Part shown: positions 51,165-60,503 of the stretch, piece after piece
How the letters are laid out: each line of letters begins with the position of its first letter
How positions within the stretch are numbered: position 1 is the first letter of the stretch
Origin: Candidatus Omnitrophota bacterium
GTDB lineage: Bacteria; Hinthialibacterota; Hinthialibacteria; Hinthialibacterales; Hinthialibacteraceae
Reading direction: 5' to 3'
DNA length: 64,000 nt
Assembly: GCA_013177805.1 (NCBI GenBank)
Contig: JABLXU010000007.1
Coordinates: forward strand, 62,001-126,000
The notes under the pieces: model-generated
What the model was told of the DNA's origin: nothing
The model's database searches: none
Seen by the model: the letters and a program-made list of their open reading frames with translations, nothing else
Position numbers and translations under genes: made by a program

Positions 51165-51200
51165 ATTCTTTCCTGACTTCATGCAATTCTTCCTGACTTC
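51165..51200. repeat. Two-copy direct repeat, period 20
   Basis: TTCCTGACTTC at 51170-51180 and 51190-51200, with similar flanks. Confidence 0.7.
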
Positions 51201-51288
51201 TTGACGACGGGTAGAGGAGATACCATGATTCCCCACAATGCCCCTCCCGCCCCCGCGCGGAGATTGATTCCACTTTCATAGGAGCCAA

Positions 51289-52233
51289 ATGACTTTGAAT
51301 GTACTCATCACGGGATCCAGCGGACAAATCGGCACCAACCTGGCCTTGCGGCTGCTGAGCGAAGGCCACGGGGTGTTGGGAGTGGATATCCGGCCCAATA
51401 CCTGGACGAATGAAATCCCCACGCGCCTCGTGGACCTCACCACCGATTGCGTGGGGCGGTTGCTGGAATTGATCCGGGGATTCGGCATCCAGCTCCTGGT
51501 CCATCTGGCCGCGCACGCCAAAGTCTTCGAACTGGTCCGGGAACCATCGCGGGCTTTGGAGAACGTCAACATGACTTTCAAGACGGCGGAAAGCGCCCGC
51601 TTGGCCCAGATCCCCATCATCTTCGGCAGTTCACGGGAAGTGTACGGCGACATCCACCGGCACGTCACGGACGAATCCTGCGCGGATTTTGTCGTCGCGG
51701 AAAGTCCCTACTCGGCCAGCAAAATCGCGGGCGAGGCGTTCATTTATTCGTATGCCCAGTGCTACGGCCTCCCCTACATCGTGTTCCGCTTCAGCAATGT
51801 ATACGGCCGCTACGACAATGATCTGGAACGGATGGAGCGGGTCACCCCGCTCTTTATCAAGCGGATTTCCCAAGGGCTGCCGATCGTCATCCACGGCCGG
51901 GAGAAAATCCTGGACTTCACCTACATCGATGATTGCGTGGACGGGATTTGTTTGGGCATCGAGAAATTGCTGGCCAATGAGGTCCGCAACCAGACCATCA
52001 ACCTGGCCTGCGGGGAGGGAAACAGCCTGGAACAGCTCGCCCGCCTGATCGGCCAACATACCGGCCGGGAACCCATCATCACCTTTACTCCCTCCCAGCC
52101 GGGTGAAGTGACCCGCTATATCGCCGACATCACCAAGGCCCGGAAACTGCTAGGGTACAATCCCCGCACTTCCCTGGAGGAAGGTATCGCCAAAGCCATC
52201 GCCTGGACCCGCGAATTCGGGCAAAAAGCCTAG
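51289..52233 (+). CDS. NAD-dependent epimerase/dehydratase (extended SDR)
   Basis: 314 residues. The nucleotide-binding GSSGQIG (9-15) is followed by D33 in GVDIRP for NAD preference, LVHLAAHAKV, FGSSREVYGD and the catalytic Tyr141-x3-Lys145 in SPYSASKIAGE. The C-terminal substrate region has FRFSNVYG and DFTYIDDCVDGI. It matches the nucleotide-sugar 4-epimerase or decarboxylase group and probably supplies precursors for the window's glycosyltransferases. AGGAG precedes the ATG at 5 bases. The exact substrate is open. Confidence 0.9.
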   Translation: MTLNVLITGSSGQIGTNLALRLLSEGHGVLGVDIRPNTWTNEIPTRLVDLTTDCVGRLLELIRGFGIQLLVHLAAHAKVFELVREPSRALENVNMTFKTAESARLAQIPIIFGSSREVYGDIHRHVTDESCADFVVAESPYSASKIAGEAFIYSYAQCYGLPYIVFRFSNVYGRYDNDLERMERVTPLFIKRISQGLPIVIHGREKILDFTYIDDCVDGICLGIEKLLANEVRNQTINLACGEGNSLEQLARLIGQHTGREPIITFTPSQPGEVTRYIADITKARKLLGYNPRTSLEEGIAKAIAWTREFGQKA

Positions 52234-52476
52234 ATTATTCTCTCCTTCCCGCGGGCTTTCCATGGCCTGAACAGAAAAGAAAGGCTATTGTTCTGCCATA
52301 TGGAGAATGCCGGAATGCGGTCCCGAAAAATAAAAACCATGCAGTTGGGGATCCCAAGAGAAGAAAGCGGGAGATGCAATCCCTTCTCTCCACCCGCTTG
52401 ATCGAACCGGATTCCGGTTTTTCCCCCAACCAGCGTGTGAGAAATGGAGTGGAAGGGTCCACTTGGGAGTAACGCG

Positions 52477-53460
52477 ATGAGCAATACGTTTTCGGTCGCG
52501 ATCCAGCGCTGTACCACCTACCAGGCGGATGCCGTGCAGGCGGCGGTCGAACAGGCCGTGAACCTTCTGGGCGGGATGAGGGCTTTTGTCAAGCCAGGCG
52601 GCCTCGTGCTGATCAAGCCCAATCTGCTGTTCGCCCGGCCGCCGGAAGCGGCGGTGACCACGCACCCCGCTGTGGTGGAAGCCGTGGCCCGCCTGGCCCT
52701 GGATTGTGGAGGCCGGGTCGTGATCGGCGACAGTCCGCCCCTGGCTAGCGCGAAGCGGGTTGCAGAAATGGCCGGGATCGCGGATGTGGCCCGCCGGTGG
52801 AACCTCACAGTGGTCGATTTGAACCGTCCCGCGCCGGGGCACCGCCGCCCTCCCGCCCGCACCGCCTCGGCCGCCTCCCCTTCCCTGGACCGGACCGTTT
52901 TGGAGGCGGACGTGGTGATCAATGTCCCCAAGTTGAAGGCCCATCAACAGATGTTTTTAACCTGCGGTGTCAAGAACCTGTTCGGCTGTGTCAAAGGCCG
53001 CCGGAAAGCGTATTGGCATTTCAAATTGCGCCATGGGCCGGACTTATTCGCCGAGATGTTGCTCGCCCTCTACGAACGGATTGCTTCCGAACTGACCATC
53101 GTGGACGCAGTCATTGGCATGGAAGGGATGGGGCCGGGAAGCGGAACACCCAAACCCTTAGGCCTGATTTTGGCCGGCGGTGACGCGTTGGCGGTGGACC
53201 GTGCGGTCACGGAAATCCTCCCCGTGAATTGGCGGGACCATTATGTGATCCGCGCCGCCCGGCAGCGGGGATTTCCCGCGGCGGAACTGGAATCCCTTCA
53301 TTTCCCAGGATTGACACCGGCGGAAGCGCGGGTGGAAGCGTTTCAACTTCCTGAAATCGCTCCCATCGGTTTCTCCCTCACCCACCTGATCAAGGGATTG
53401 GCGCGATCCGCCGCCCAACGGGTAAAACGAATCCGGGCGGCGGAAGCGGCCTCCCGCTAG
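52477..53460 (+). CDS. DUF362 domain protein
   Basis: 327 residues of the DUF362 family: VLIKPNLLFARPPEAAVTTH, VVIGDSPPLASAKRVAEMAG, VVINVPKLKAHQQMFLTCGV and KNLFGCVKG, and a final AVDRAVTEIL. The family is often annotated as an iron-sulfur protein, but the usual 4Fe-4S Cys pattern is absent here, leaving only scattered Cys. Some homologues act in maturation or redox pathways; no firm function. ATG 52477 has GGGAG 8 bases upstream, better than the frame's first codon at 52444. Confidence 0.85.
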   Translation: MSNTFSVAIQRCTTYQADAVQAAVEQAVNLLGGMRAFVKPGGLVLIKPNLLFARPPEAAVTTHPAVVEAVARLALDCGGRVVIGDSPPLASAKRVAEMAGIADVARRWNLTVVDLNRPAPGHRRPPARTASAASPSLDRTVLEADVVINVPKLKAHQQMFLTCGVKNLFGCVKGRRKAYWHFKLRHGPDLFAEMLLALYERIASELTIVDAVIGMEGMGPGSGTPKPLGLILAGGDALAVDRAVTEILPVNWRDHYVIRAARQRGFPAAELESLHFPGLTPAEARVEAFQLPEIAPIGFSLTHLIKGLARSAAQRVKRIRAAEAASR

Positions 53461-53713
53461 GCAGCGGACTTTCGTGACCCCCTTGGGATGGCAGCCCGTT
53501 TCTGCTCATCCGGTTTTTAACGTCCGGTCATTTTTCATTTCACATTTCGGGTCAATCCGCTTCAAGTTGTTATAGAATTTCTATGGAATTTAGCTACAAC
53601 TTGATCCAGTTGAGGAGTTCATGCCATAATCCCCAGGTACAGGGCAACCACCGGATAAGGATGACATCCGAAGTCTTGCCACAGCCAGGAAACGGCAGCA
53701 CAGGGCGGAGGAG

Positions 53714-54649
53714 ATGAAAGACGGAACCATCCTCATCGTGGATGACGAAAAGATGATCCGGGACCTGCTGATCGCGATGCTGCAGGAATCGGGCCAGTAC
53801 CGGACGTTGGAAGCCGAAAACGGCCGGGACGCGCTCGCGATCTGCAAAAGCGAGGATGTGGATCTTGTCTTTACAGACCTCAAGATGCCGGTAATGGGGG
53901 GGATGGAACTCCTGGCTGAAATGCGGCGGCAAAAACCCGAAACCCCCATCGTCATTTTAACGGGATTCGGCCGCCGTGAGGATGTCATCGAAGCGTTGCG
54001 GCTGGGCGCGTCCAACTTTCTCTTGAAACCGCAGGAAGTGGAGTTGGTGGCCACGGTCGCAGGCAAAATTCTGCGGATGCGGCACCGGAAAAAGCTCGAA
54101 CAGCAGATTTTCGATTTTTTCAACGAAGAATATCAAACCTATTGCATTCCTACCGACCTGCAATACACCCTGCCCTTGATCGACTTGCTTTCTGAAAAGA
54201 TCACCCGCGTCAGCATCTGTGATGAGCCGGAATTGACCAACATCCGCATCGCGCTGGATGAAGCCCTGGTGAACGCCATCGTGCACGGTAACCTGGAAAT
54301 TCCCTCCCGGGCCAAAGGTTCCTCCTTGGACGAAATGATGGCCTTCAATCAAATGGTGCGCGAGCGCAGCCAGCTTTCCCCGTTCCGCGACCGCAAGATT
54401 CAGGTCACCCGGCACCTCACGCCGGATTTTGTTGCTTTTACGATCGAAGACGAAGGAAACGGTTTCGATTGGAGAAGCCTGCCCGATTCGCTGGATCATA
54501 TCAAAATGCTCGCCAATCACGGGCGGGGATTGTTTTTGATCCGGGCGTTCATGAGCCACGTGGATTTCAACGAAAAAGGCAACCGGATCACCATGGTCAA
54601 AATCCGTCCGGGGGCCTCGCTGGACGGCGAACCCTGGAAAAACCGGTGA
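53714..54649 (+). CDS. Response regulator fused to a serine-kinase-type ATPase domain
   Basis: 311 residues. An N-terminal receiver domain (1-120) has the acidic pocket DD10-11, phosphoacceptor Asp55 (VFTDLKMPV), Thr83 and Lys105. After a short helix comes a HATPase_c domain (about 150-300) of the RsbW/SpoIIAB anti-sigma type, with N-box IALDEALVNAIVHGN (Asn187), G1 DEGNGFDW (246-253) and G2 GRGLFLIRAFM. It has no HisKA domain. It probably phosphorylates or sequesters a protein partner when the receiver is phosphorylated. No sensor kinase or anti-anti-sigma gene is adjacent. GGAGGAG directly precedes the ATG. Confidence 0.88.
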   Translation: MKDGTILIVDDEKMIRDLLIAMLQESGQYRTLEAENGRDALAICKSEDVDLVFTDLKMPVMGGMELLAEMRRQKPETPIVILTGFGRREDVIEALRLGASNFLLKPQEVELVATVAGKILRMRHRKKLEQQIFDFFNEEYQTYCIPTDLQYTLPLIDLLSEKITRVSICDEPELTNIRIALDEALVNAIVHGNLEIPSRAKGSSLDEMMAFNQMVRERSQLSPFRDRKIQVTRHLTPDFVAFTIEDEGNGFDWRSLPDSLDHIKMLANHGRGLFLIRAFMSHVDFNEKGNRITMVKIRPGASLDGEPWKNR

Positions 54650-54939
54650 GTCCGGAACCCCGGGAGAGCATATCCGCCGATCTTGCGTGAAAATCCATTT
54701 CAAGCCACTATACAGGCTGGTTCTTCAATTCAGGACCTGGGTTCCAGGTTCATTTCCAATCGTTGGCAATAGGCCCGGGGATTCAGGAAACGAAAAGTTG
54801 AGTTGGAGAGGGTTGGAGACCGTTACCCGATCCCCTCTCTTTCGTTTCAAACCCGTGTGCCGGATGGGCGCCAGGCGTCGCGCTTGGCCCGAGTGTTTTT
54901 TTATATGTATCCTTATTTTGCAGTGGAACGAGGAGAGCC

Positions 54940-55896
54940 ATGATCGTTGCGGAAAACCTAAAAAAGACCTACAACCGTGTCACGGCGATCGAGGATGTAT
55001 CCTTCGAAGTCGCCGAGGGAGAAATCCTCGGTTTTCTGGGTCCCAATGGCGCCGGGAAAACGACCACCATGCGGATCCTCACCGGATATTCTCCCCCCAC
55101 TTCCGGACGGGCCACGGTGGCGGGGTATGATGTGATGGAGTCGTCCTTGCAGGTCCGTCAAAATATTGGGTACTTGCCGGAAAACACCCCGCTCTATCCG
55201 GAAATGGAAGTCATCAATTTTTTGGGCTTCGTGTCGGAAATCAAAGGGATTTCCCCAGGCGACCGGGCGCGCCGGATCCAGGAAGCCATGGAAGAGACCG
55301 GCATCACGGACGTGGCGCAACGGACGATCGGGAAACTCTCGAAAGGCTACCGGCAACGGGTGGGGCTGGCCCAGGCGCTGCTCGGCGATCCCAAGGTCCT
55401 CATTCTGGACGAACCGACAGTCGGGCTCGATCCCAACCAGATCCGCGAGATCCGGGAATTGATCAAGAACATGCTGGGGAAACGGACGGTCATCCTGTCC
55501 ACCCACATTCTGCCCGAAGTAAGCATGATCTGCGACCGGGTGCTGATCATTCATGAAGGCCGCATTGTGGCCGCCGACGCGGTGGGGGAACTCTCCCGGC
55601 GGATGGCCAAAAGCCGCGAAATCCGGTTAACCGTCAAGGCCCCGGCGGACGAAGTCCAGTCCGCGTTGAAGGAAATGCAGGGCATCCTCAAAGCCGAGTG
55701 CCTGAATCTGTCCGGAAGCGATGGCTTGTGCCAAGTGTCGCTGGCCACCGATCCCAATCAGGACCTGCGCCCCGCGCTGGCCAGCCGCTTGGTGGGGCGG
55801 GGCTGGGATCTCTATGAAATCCGCTCCATGGACCCGACGCTGGAAGACATCTTCATCGAAATCGTCGCCGGCGAAAAGAAGGAGGTGGAAGCATGA
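54940..55896 (+). CDS. ABC transporter ATPase (GldA-like)
   Basis: 318 residues. Walker A GPNGAGKTT (34-42), Q-loop IGYLPENTPLYPEMEV, signature KLSKGYRQR and Walker B VLILDEPTVGLD are followed by a C-terminal extension (about 235-318) typical of the ABC-2 GldA/CcmA-like group. Its stop overlaps the permease start as ATGA. With the next three genes it forms a Gld-type complex: GldA (ATPase), GldF (permease), GldG (auxiliary) and a DUF4340 protein. In Bacteroidetes GldAFG is needed for gliding; here the cargo is unknown. GAGGAG precedes the start. Confidence 0.9.
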   Translation: MIVAENLKKTYNRVTAIEDVSFEVAEGEILGFLGPNGAGKTTTMRILTGYSPPTSGRATVAGYDVMESSLQVRQNIGYLPENTPLYPEMEVINFLGFVSEIKGISPGDRARRIQEAMEETGITDVAQRTIGKLSKGYRQRVGLAQALLGDPKVLILDEPTVGLDPNQIREIRELIKNMLGKRTVILSTHILPEVSMICDRVLIIHEGRIVAADAVGELSRRMAKSREIRLTVKAPADEVQSALKEMQGILKAECLNLSGSDGLCQVSLATDPNQDLRPALASRLVGRGWDLYEIRSMDPTLEDIFIEIVAGEKKEVEA

Positions 55897-56687
55897 AAAA
55901 CGTCTGGGCCGTCTACAAGCGGGAATTGCGGGCCTACTTTTTTTCGCCCCTGGCCTATGTCTTGTACGTGTTCTTTCTGATCGTGTGTGCCGTGTTTTTC
56001 AACATGTATTTTTCGGCCTACATTCAATGGAGCCAGGAATACATGATGATGATGAGCATGCAGCAGGGATTCGGCGCCCGGCCGCTGCCCAACTACACGG
56101 AACTCGTGTTGCAGGGCATCACCCAAGTCATGGCGTTCGTGCTGCTGTTCGTGATTCCCATGCTCTCCATGCGCCTCTTCGCGGAAGAGAAAAAAATGGG
56201 CACCATTGAACTGCTCTTCACCTATCCCATCCGCGATATCGAGGTCCTGGCCGGCAAGTTCCTGGCTGCCCTCACTGTCTTCGCGGGCATGCTGCTGTTC
56301 ACTTTTGTGTACACCCTGCTCTCCTACCGGGTGGTTCCCGACCAGACCTATGTTCCGCCGGTGTTGGCGTCGTATCTGGGCGTCTTTCTGATGGGCACCG
56401 CGTTTCTGTCGTTCGGGGTGTTCGCCTCGTCCCTCACGGAAAACCAGATCGTCGCCGGATTGGTGACGTTCGCCACGCTGCTGGTGCTGTGGATGATCGG
56501 ATTTGTCAGTGAAATCCGGCCCGGTTTGCTGGGAGACATTTGCAAGGAAATTTCGGTGTTCGCGCATTTCGACCAGTTCGGCAAGGGGGTCATTGACACC
56601 GGGCACCTCGCCTATTACGTCCTGTTCACCTTGTTTTTCCTGTTCTTCAGTTTGCGGGTGTTGGAATCCAACCGATGGAGAGGATAA
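55893..56687 (+). CDS. ABC-2 type permease (GldF-like)
   Basis: 264 residues, six helices, opening MKNVWAVYKRELRAYFFSPLAYVLY, as in NosY/GldF permeases. A long extracytoplasmic loop (about 42-75, rich in Met and Tyr) separates helices 1 and 2, and MRLFAEEKKMGTIELLFTYPI is the coupling segment after helix 2. The start overlaps the ATPase stop by 4 bases, and the stop lies 2 bases before the next gene. Confidence 0.9.
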   Translation: MKNVWAVYKRELRAYFFSPLAYVLYVFFLIVCAVFFNMYFSAYIQWSQEYMMMMSMQQGFGARPLPNYTELVLQGITQVMAFVLLFVIPMLSMRLFAEEKKMGTIELLFTYPIRDIEVLAGKFLAALTVFAGMLLFTFVYTLLSYRVVPDQTYVPPVLASYLGVFLMGTAFLSFGVFASSLTENQIVAGLVTFATLLVLWMIGFVSEIRPGLLGDICKEISVFAHFDQFGKGVIDTGHLAYYVLFTLFFLFFSLRVLESNRWRG

Positions 56688-56689
56688 AG

Positions 56690-58330
56690 ATGCAATCGAA
56701 ACAAACAGCACTTGGAATCCTGGGTCTTATCGTTCTCGCGGCCGGCCTCTTGGTCTGGGCGATCCAGACCGTGCTGACCCCCTATTCGGTTACGCCCTTG
56801 ATTCTGGGCGGCGTGTTGCTGTTGGCGTATGTGTTTCTGAATATCGGCTTTTTGAGCGCCAAACTGTCCCGGCGCAACGCGGTGGAAGGCGCCAATCTCG
56901 TGTTGGGCGTGGTGATCGTGCTGGCGATTTTGATCTTTCTGGAGATGATCCTGACGCGGCACAGTTACCGGTTCGACCTGACCGAAGCGAAAAAGTTCAC
57001 CTTGGCCTCCCAATCCATCCAGGCCGTCAAAACCTTGAAGGAGCCGATCCTGCTCCAATACCTGGTGAATCCCTCCACGCCGGCGGAAACGCAGAAGGCA
57101 AAGGACTTGATGGAGCTGTACACCTTCTACTCGGACAAGGTCAAAACCGAGATCATCGATCCCGAAAAGGACCCCCAGAAGGTGCAAGGCCTGACTGCCG
57201 TGACGCTCAACGCCATTTATGTCCGGAAAGGCGAAGGGGGGACGGAGCATGAAAAAGTCTCCCCGGTCGATGAAAACAATCTGACCAACGCCATCCTGAA
57301 ACTGACGAAGGGCGGCGGCCGGGTGATTTACTTCACCACCGGGCATGGCGAGCATTCCGTCGAGGACACCACGACACGGGACGGCCTGGGCAAAATGAAA
57401 GGCATCCTTGAAGAGGAGGGTTACCAAGTCAAAGATCTGCAGCTGTTTAATCTAGAGGAAGTCCCCGCGGACGCCTTGGCGGTGGTCATCGCCGGCCCGC
57501 AGAAGCCGTTTTTCGAAACCGAAATCCAAATTCTCGAAAACTACTTGAAATACGGAGGCCGGCTCGCCGCCTTCCTGGAACCGGAGACGGAAACCGGCCT
57601 GGAATCGTTCCTCGAGCAGAATTACGGGATCCAGTTGGGCAACAATTGGATCGTTGAGCAAAATCCGCTGATGCAGATTTTCGGCGGCAGTCCGGTCGCG
57701 CCCATCATGAGCGTGCTGGAACCGCATCCCATCGTGGAGGCGTTCGGGCGGCAGGCGCAGGCGGTCATGTTCCCCATTGTGCAGAGTGTCCGCCTGGCCC
57801 AACCCGCGCCCGCGGGCGTGACGGGCACGGAATTCATCAAGACCAGCAGCAACAGCTGGGCCGAAACGGATATCCAAGGCCTGCGGCAAACGGGCAAGGC
57901 CTCCTATGACCAGGGGACCGATCAACTCGGCCCCATCCCCATCGCCGTGGCTGTGTCCAAGGCGGCGGAGGAAAAAATCCAAGAGGCCACGGAAGAAGCC
58001 AATAAAGAGGAAAAGGCCGCTTCCGCCGCTGAATCCGAAGACGGCGGGGAAAAAGAACAACCCGAACTGCGCCTGGCCGTGTACGGCGACGCCGACTTCA
58101 TCACCAACAAGCAATGGATGCAGAGCATCGACCTGTTTATGAACACCATCAACTGGCTGGCCAAGCAGGAAGATTTGATCTCCATCCGCCCCAAGGATGA
58201 CTCGGGCAAACCGGTCACCATCACGCAAGTGCAAGCCCGCTTCGTTTTCTACACGTCGCTGGTGGTGCTGCCCGCTTTCGTGGCCTTGATGGGCACCGTG
58301 ATTTGCGTGCGCAAGAGATTGCGGGGCTAA
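56690..58330 (+). CDS. GldG-like auxiliary protein of the ABC system
   Basis: 546 residues. Two N-terminal helices (about 10-32 and 36-57) and a third (about 75-95) lead into a large extracytoplasmic ABC_transp_aux domain (about 97-490), with RFDLTEAKKFTLASQSIQAV, FTTGHGEHSVED and an ELRLAVYGDADFITN segment near the end. An acidic, Lys/Glu-rich linker (about 425-455) precedes it. One C-terminal helix (about 518-540) closes the protein. ATG 56690 is chosen over 56675 because AGAGG lies 6 bases before it and it follows the previous stop directly. The domain probably binds substrate or peptidoglycan-side partners. Confidence 0.87.
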   Translation: MQSKQTALGILGLIVLAAGLLVWAIQTVLTPYSVTPLILGGVLLLAYVFLNIGFLSAKLSRRNAVEGANLVLGVVIVLAILIFLEMILTRHSYRFDLTEAKKFTLASQSIQAVKTLKEPILLQYLVNPSTPAETQKAKDLMELYTFYSDKVKTEIIDPEKDPQKVQGLTAVTLNAIYVRKGEGGTEHEKVSPVDENNLTNAILKLTKGGGRVIYFTTGHGEHSVEDTTTRDGLGKMKGILEEEGYQVKDLQLFNLEEVPADALAVVIAGPQKPFFETEIQILENYLKYGGRLAAFLEPETETGLESFLEQNYGIQLGNNWIVEQNPLMQIFGGSPVAPIMSVLEPHPIVEAFGRQAQAVMFPIVQSVRLAQPAPAGVTGTEFIKTSSNSWAETDIQGLRQTGKASYDQGTDQLGPIPIAVAVSKAAEEKIQEATEEANKEEKAASAAESEDGGEKEQPELRLAVYGDADFITNKQWMQSIDLFMNTINWLAKQEDLISIRPKDDSGKPVTITQVQARFVFYTSLVVLPAFVALMGTVICVRKRLRG

Positions 58331-58351
58331 GCCATCCCCGGGGGAGTGACC

Positions 58352-60238
58352 ATGAAGAAAAATCTCATACTTTTCCTCATCCTGGCCCTGATCGCGGCGG
58401 TTTATTTCTGGGACAAGCAACAGCAAGCCGCGAAAGAAGAACGGGAAGAAAAAGAGAAGGAATTGCTCACCCTGACCAAGGAGGAGATTCACGAAATCAC
58501 CATCGTCAAGGGGGAGGATACGTTCAAGGCGGTCAAACAAGGCGACCGGTGGAATCTGGTGCAGCCTCTCGAAACCTCGGGCGACAAGAGCGCCTGGGAT
58601 TCGATCGCGACCAACTATGCCTCGGGCAAGCACCAGCGGGTGATCGTGGACAATCCCGAAAGTTTGGCACCCTATGGTTTGGATCAACCGGCCATCCAGG
58701 TGAGCCTGGCGGGAATTGGCGGCGCGACCCGGACCGATATTTTGATCGGATCCGAAACCCCGACCACCGGCAAGTATTACGCCATGGTGCGTGGCTCCAG
58801 CGAAGTGGTCACGGTCATGAGCAGTTTGTATTTCCCCGTCAACAAGAACCTGCATGACCTGCGCGATAAAACCATCCTCGACATGCAAACGGATGAAGTC
58901 CAGCGGGTGCAGATCGCGCATGGCGAGATGAATGTGACCCTGGACAAGCGGGGCACGGATCAGTGGCTCATCAGTCAGCCGTTCCGCGCCCGCGCCGATG
59001 ACACCAAAATCCGTGACATGATCAACAAGATCCGCAACGGGGAAATCAAGACATTTGTGGAGGAAAATCCCGAATCGCTGATTCCCTACGGTCTGGTGGA
59101 TTCGGCTACCAAGCTGGTTTTCTGGACCGGGCAAGCCGGCAATGAATCCAGTTGGGCGTCCCGGGCTTTGCTGCTGGGGGCGACCAGCGTCACGGACCGG
59201 ATCTACGCCATGCGGGAAGGGCAAAAGAACGTCTTTACCGTCAGCCCCCAGGATTTCAACAACGTGCCCGCGCGCATCGAGGACCTGCGTTTGAAGAAAA
59301 TCTGCCCGATGCGGTATTGGGAAGTGGATCAATTGAAAGTGGTATCCGCCGGGCAGACCATCCTCGAGGCCAGCAAGTCAGGCGGCAATTGGACGATGCT
59401 TCAGCCGAAGCAGGGCACGGCGAATTACAATTCGGTCTCCGACGCGGCCCGCGCCATCGCTGACCTCGAGGCCGCCGGTTTTGTCCTGGGAACCACGGAA
59501 GAATATGGTTTGGCTTCCCCGGACCTCGTTATCGAATTGGTCAAACACACGGACAGCCTGGCGTCCGGATCCGCGGAGGAACCCACGGGGGTGGTCCGGG
59601 AGATCCTTACGCTGGCCTTCCCGCCGAATCAACCGGCGGGGGAGGAATTTTATTACGGAGCGCGTCCCGATCCTCTGGAGATTTACCGGATCGAAAAAGC
59701 CAAGATCGATGAACTGGTGCGCAAGGTGAATGCCGTCACGCTGGAAGGCGAAATCACGCCCGCCACTGCTCCTGAAAAGCCCAGCGCCACGGAACCGGAG
59801 ATTCAACCGGTAACGTCCGAGGCCTCGGTTCCTGCCGTGGAAAAAGCGGCGGCGCCTGGCCTGCAGGAACCGGATGTTTCTCCCGCGGCCGAAGAACCGG
59901 TGGCACCGGCTCCGGAGGAAGCGGCCGTGCCATCGATTCCTGAATCCCAACCGTCCGCTGAGACGAATGCTGGAACACCGGCGCCCGCGACACCCGATGC
60001 GGTTTCCCCAACTCCGGAAAGCCCACCGGAGGCAGAAACGGCCGCTCCGGATAGCCAGACGGAAGCGGTGGTTCCGGCAGAGGAAACTCCACCGGAACCG
60101 GCCTCGCCGCCGGATACTTCGGACAAGGAAATGGTAGATCCATCCTCCCCGGAGACGCCCGATTCTGCTTCGGAAAGCACACCGCCGGCGGAGGCAACCG
60201 TCCCCAATACGACGGAATCAGAAAACACCAATCTATAA
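58352..60238 (+). CDS. DUF4340 protein with a long acidic Pro/Glu-rich tail
   Basis: 628 residues. An N-terminal anchor helix (about 4-20, LILFLILALIAAVYFW) is followed by a DUF4340 region (about 40-465), partly repeated (WNLVQPLETSGDKSAWDSIA and WTMLQPKQGTANYNSVSDAA; PYGLDQPAIQVSL and EYGLASPDLVIEL). Residues 470-628 are a tail almost entirely of Pro, Glu, Ala, Ser and Thr. DUF4340 proteins regularly follow GldG-like genes and are thought to work with that ABC complex outside the membrane. GGGGGAG lies 7 bases before the ATG. A terminator follows. Confidence 0.86.
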   Translation: MKKNLILFLILALIAAVYFWDKQQQAAKEEREEKEKELLTLTKEEIHEITIVKGEDTFKAVKQGDRWNLVQPLETSGDKSAWDSIATNYASGKHQRVIVDNPESLAPYGLDQPAIQVSLAGIGGATRTDILIGSETPTTGKYYAMVRGSSEVVTVMSSLYFPVNKNLHDLRDKTILDMQTDEVQRVQIAHGEMNVTLDKRGTDQWLISQPFRARADDTKIRDMINKIRNGEIKTFVEENPESLIPYGLVDSATKLVFWTGQAGNESSWASRALLLGATSVTDRIYAMREGQKNVFTVSPQDFNNVPARIEDLRLKKICPMRYWEVDQLKVVSAGQTILEASKSGGNWTMLQPKQGTANYNSVSDAARAIADLEAAGFVLGTTEEYGLASPDLVIELVKHTDSLASGSAEEPTGVVREILTLAFPPNQPAGEEFYYGARPDPLEIYRIEKAKIDELVRKVNAVTLEGEITPATAPEKPSATEPEIQPVTSEASVPAVEKAAAPGLQEPDVSPAAEEPVAPAPEEAAVPSIPESQPSAETNAGTPAPATPDAVSPTPESPPEAETAAPDSQTEAVVPAEETPPEPASPPDTSDKEMVDPSSPETPDSASESTPPAEATVPNTTESENTNL

Positions 60239-60265
60239 GGAATCAATTATCCGGAAACAAGGGTG

Positions 60266-60298
60266 AAGGGCACGGTGGAGTTCAAGCGCCGTGCCCTT
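60266..60298 (+). terminator. Terminator of the Gld-like operon
   Basis: AAGGGCACGG pairs with CCGTGCCCTT (10 bp), with a 13-base loop followed by TTGGCTTT; 28 bases past the stop codon. Confidence 0.75.
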
Positions 60299-60503
60299 TT
60301 GGCTTTCCAAAACACTCTTCTCCACACGGGGGGGATTGGCCCCGGGTGTGCATGATCGCTTGCGGATAGTGCTTCAATCCAATGCATTTCACAAGACCAA
60401 GAGGAGCATCCGCTTTCAAGGGACGCAATTGTCGAGTATATTAGTAAACAAAACCGCCATGTTCTTTCTTCTCGATGGAAAGCCCGTACGCGATTAGGAA
60501 TTC

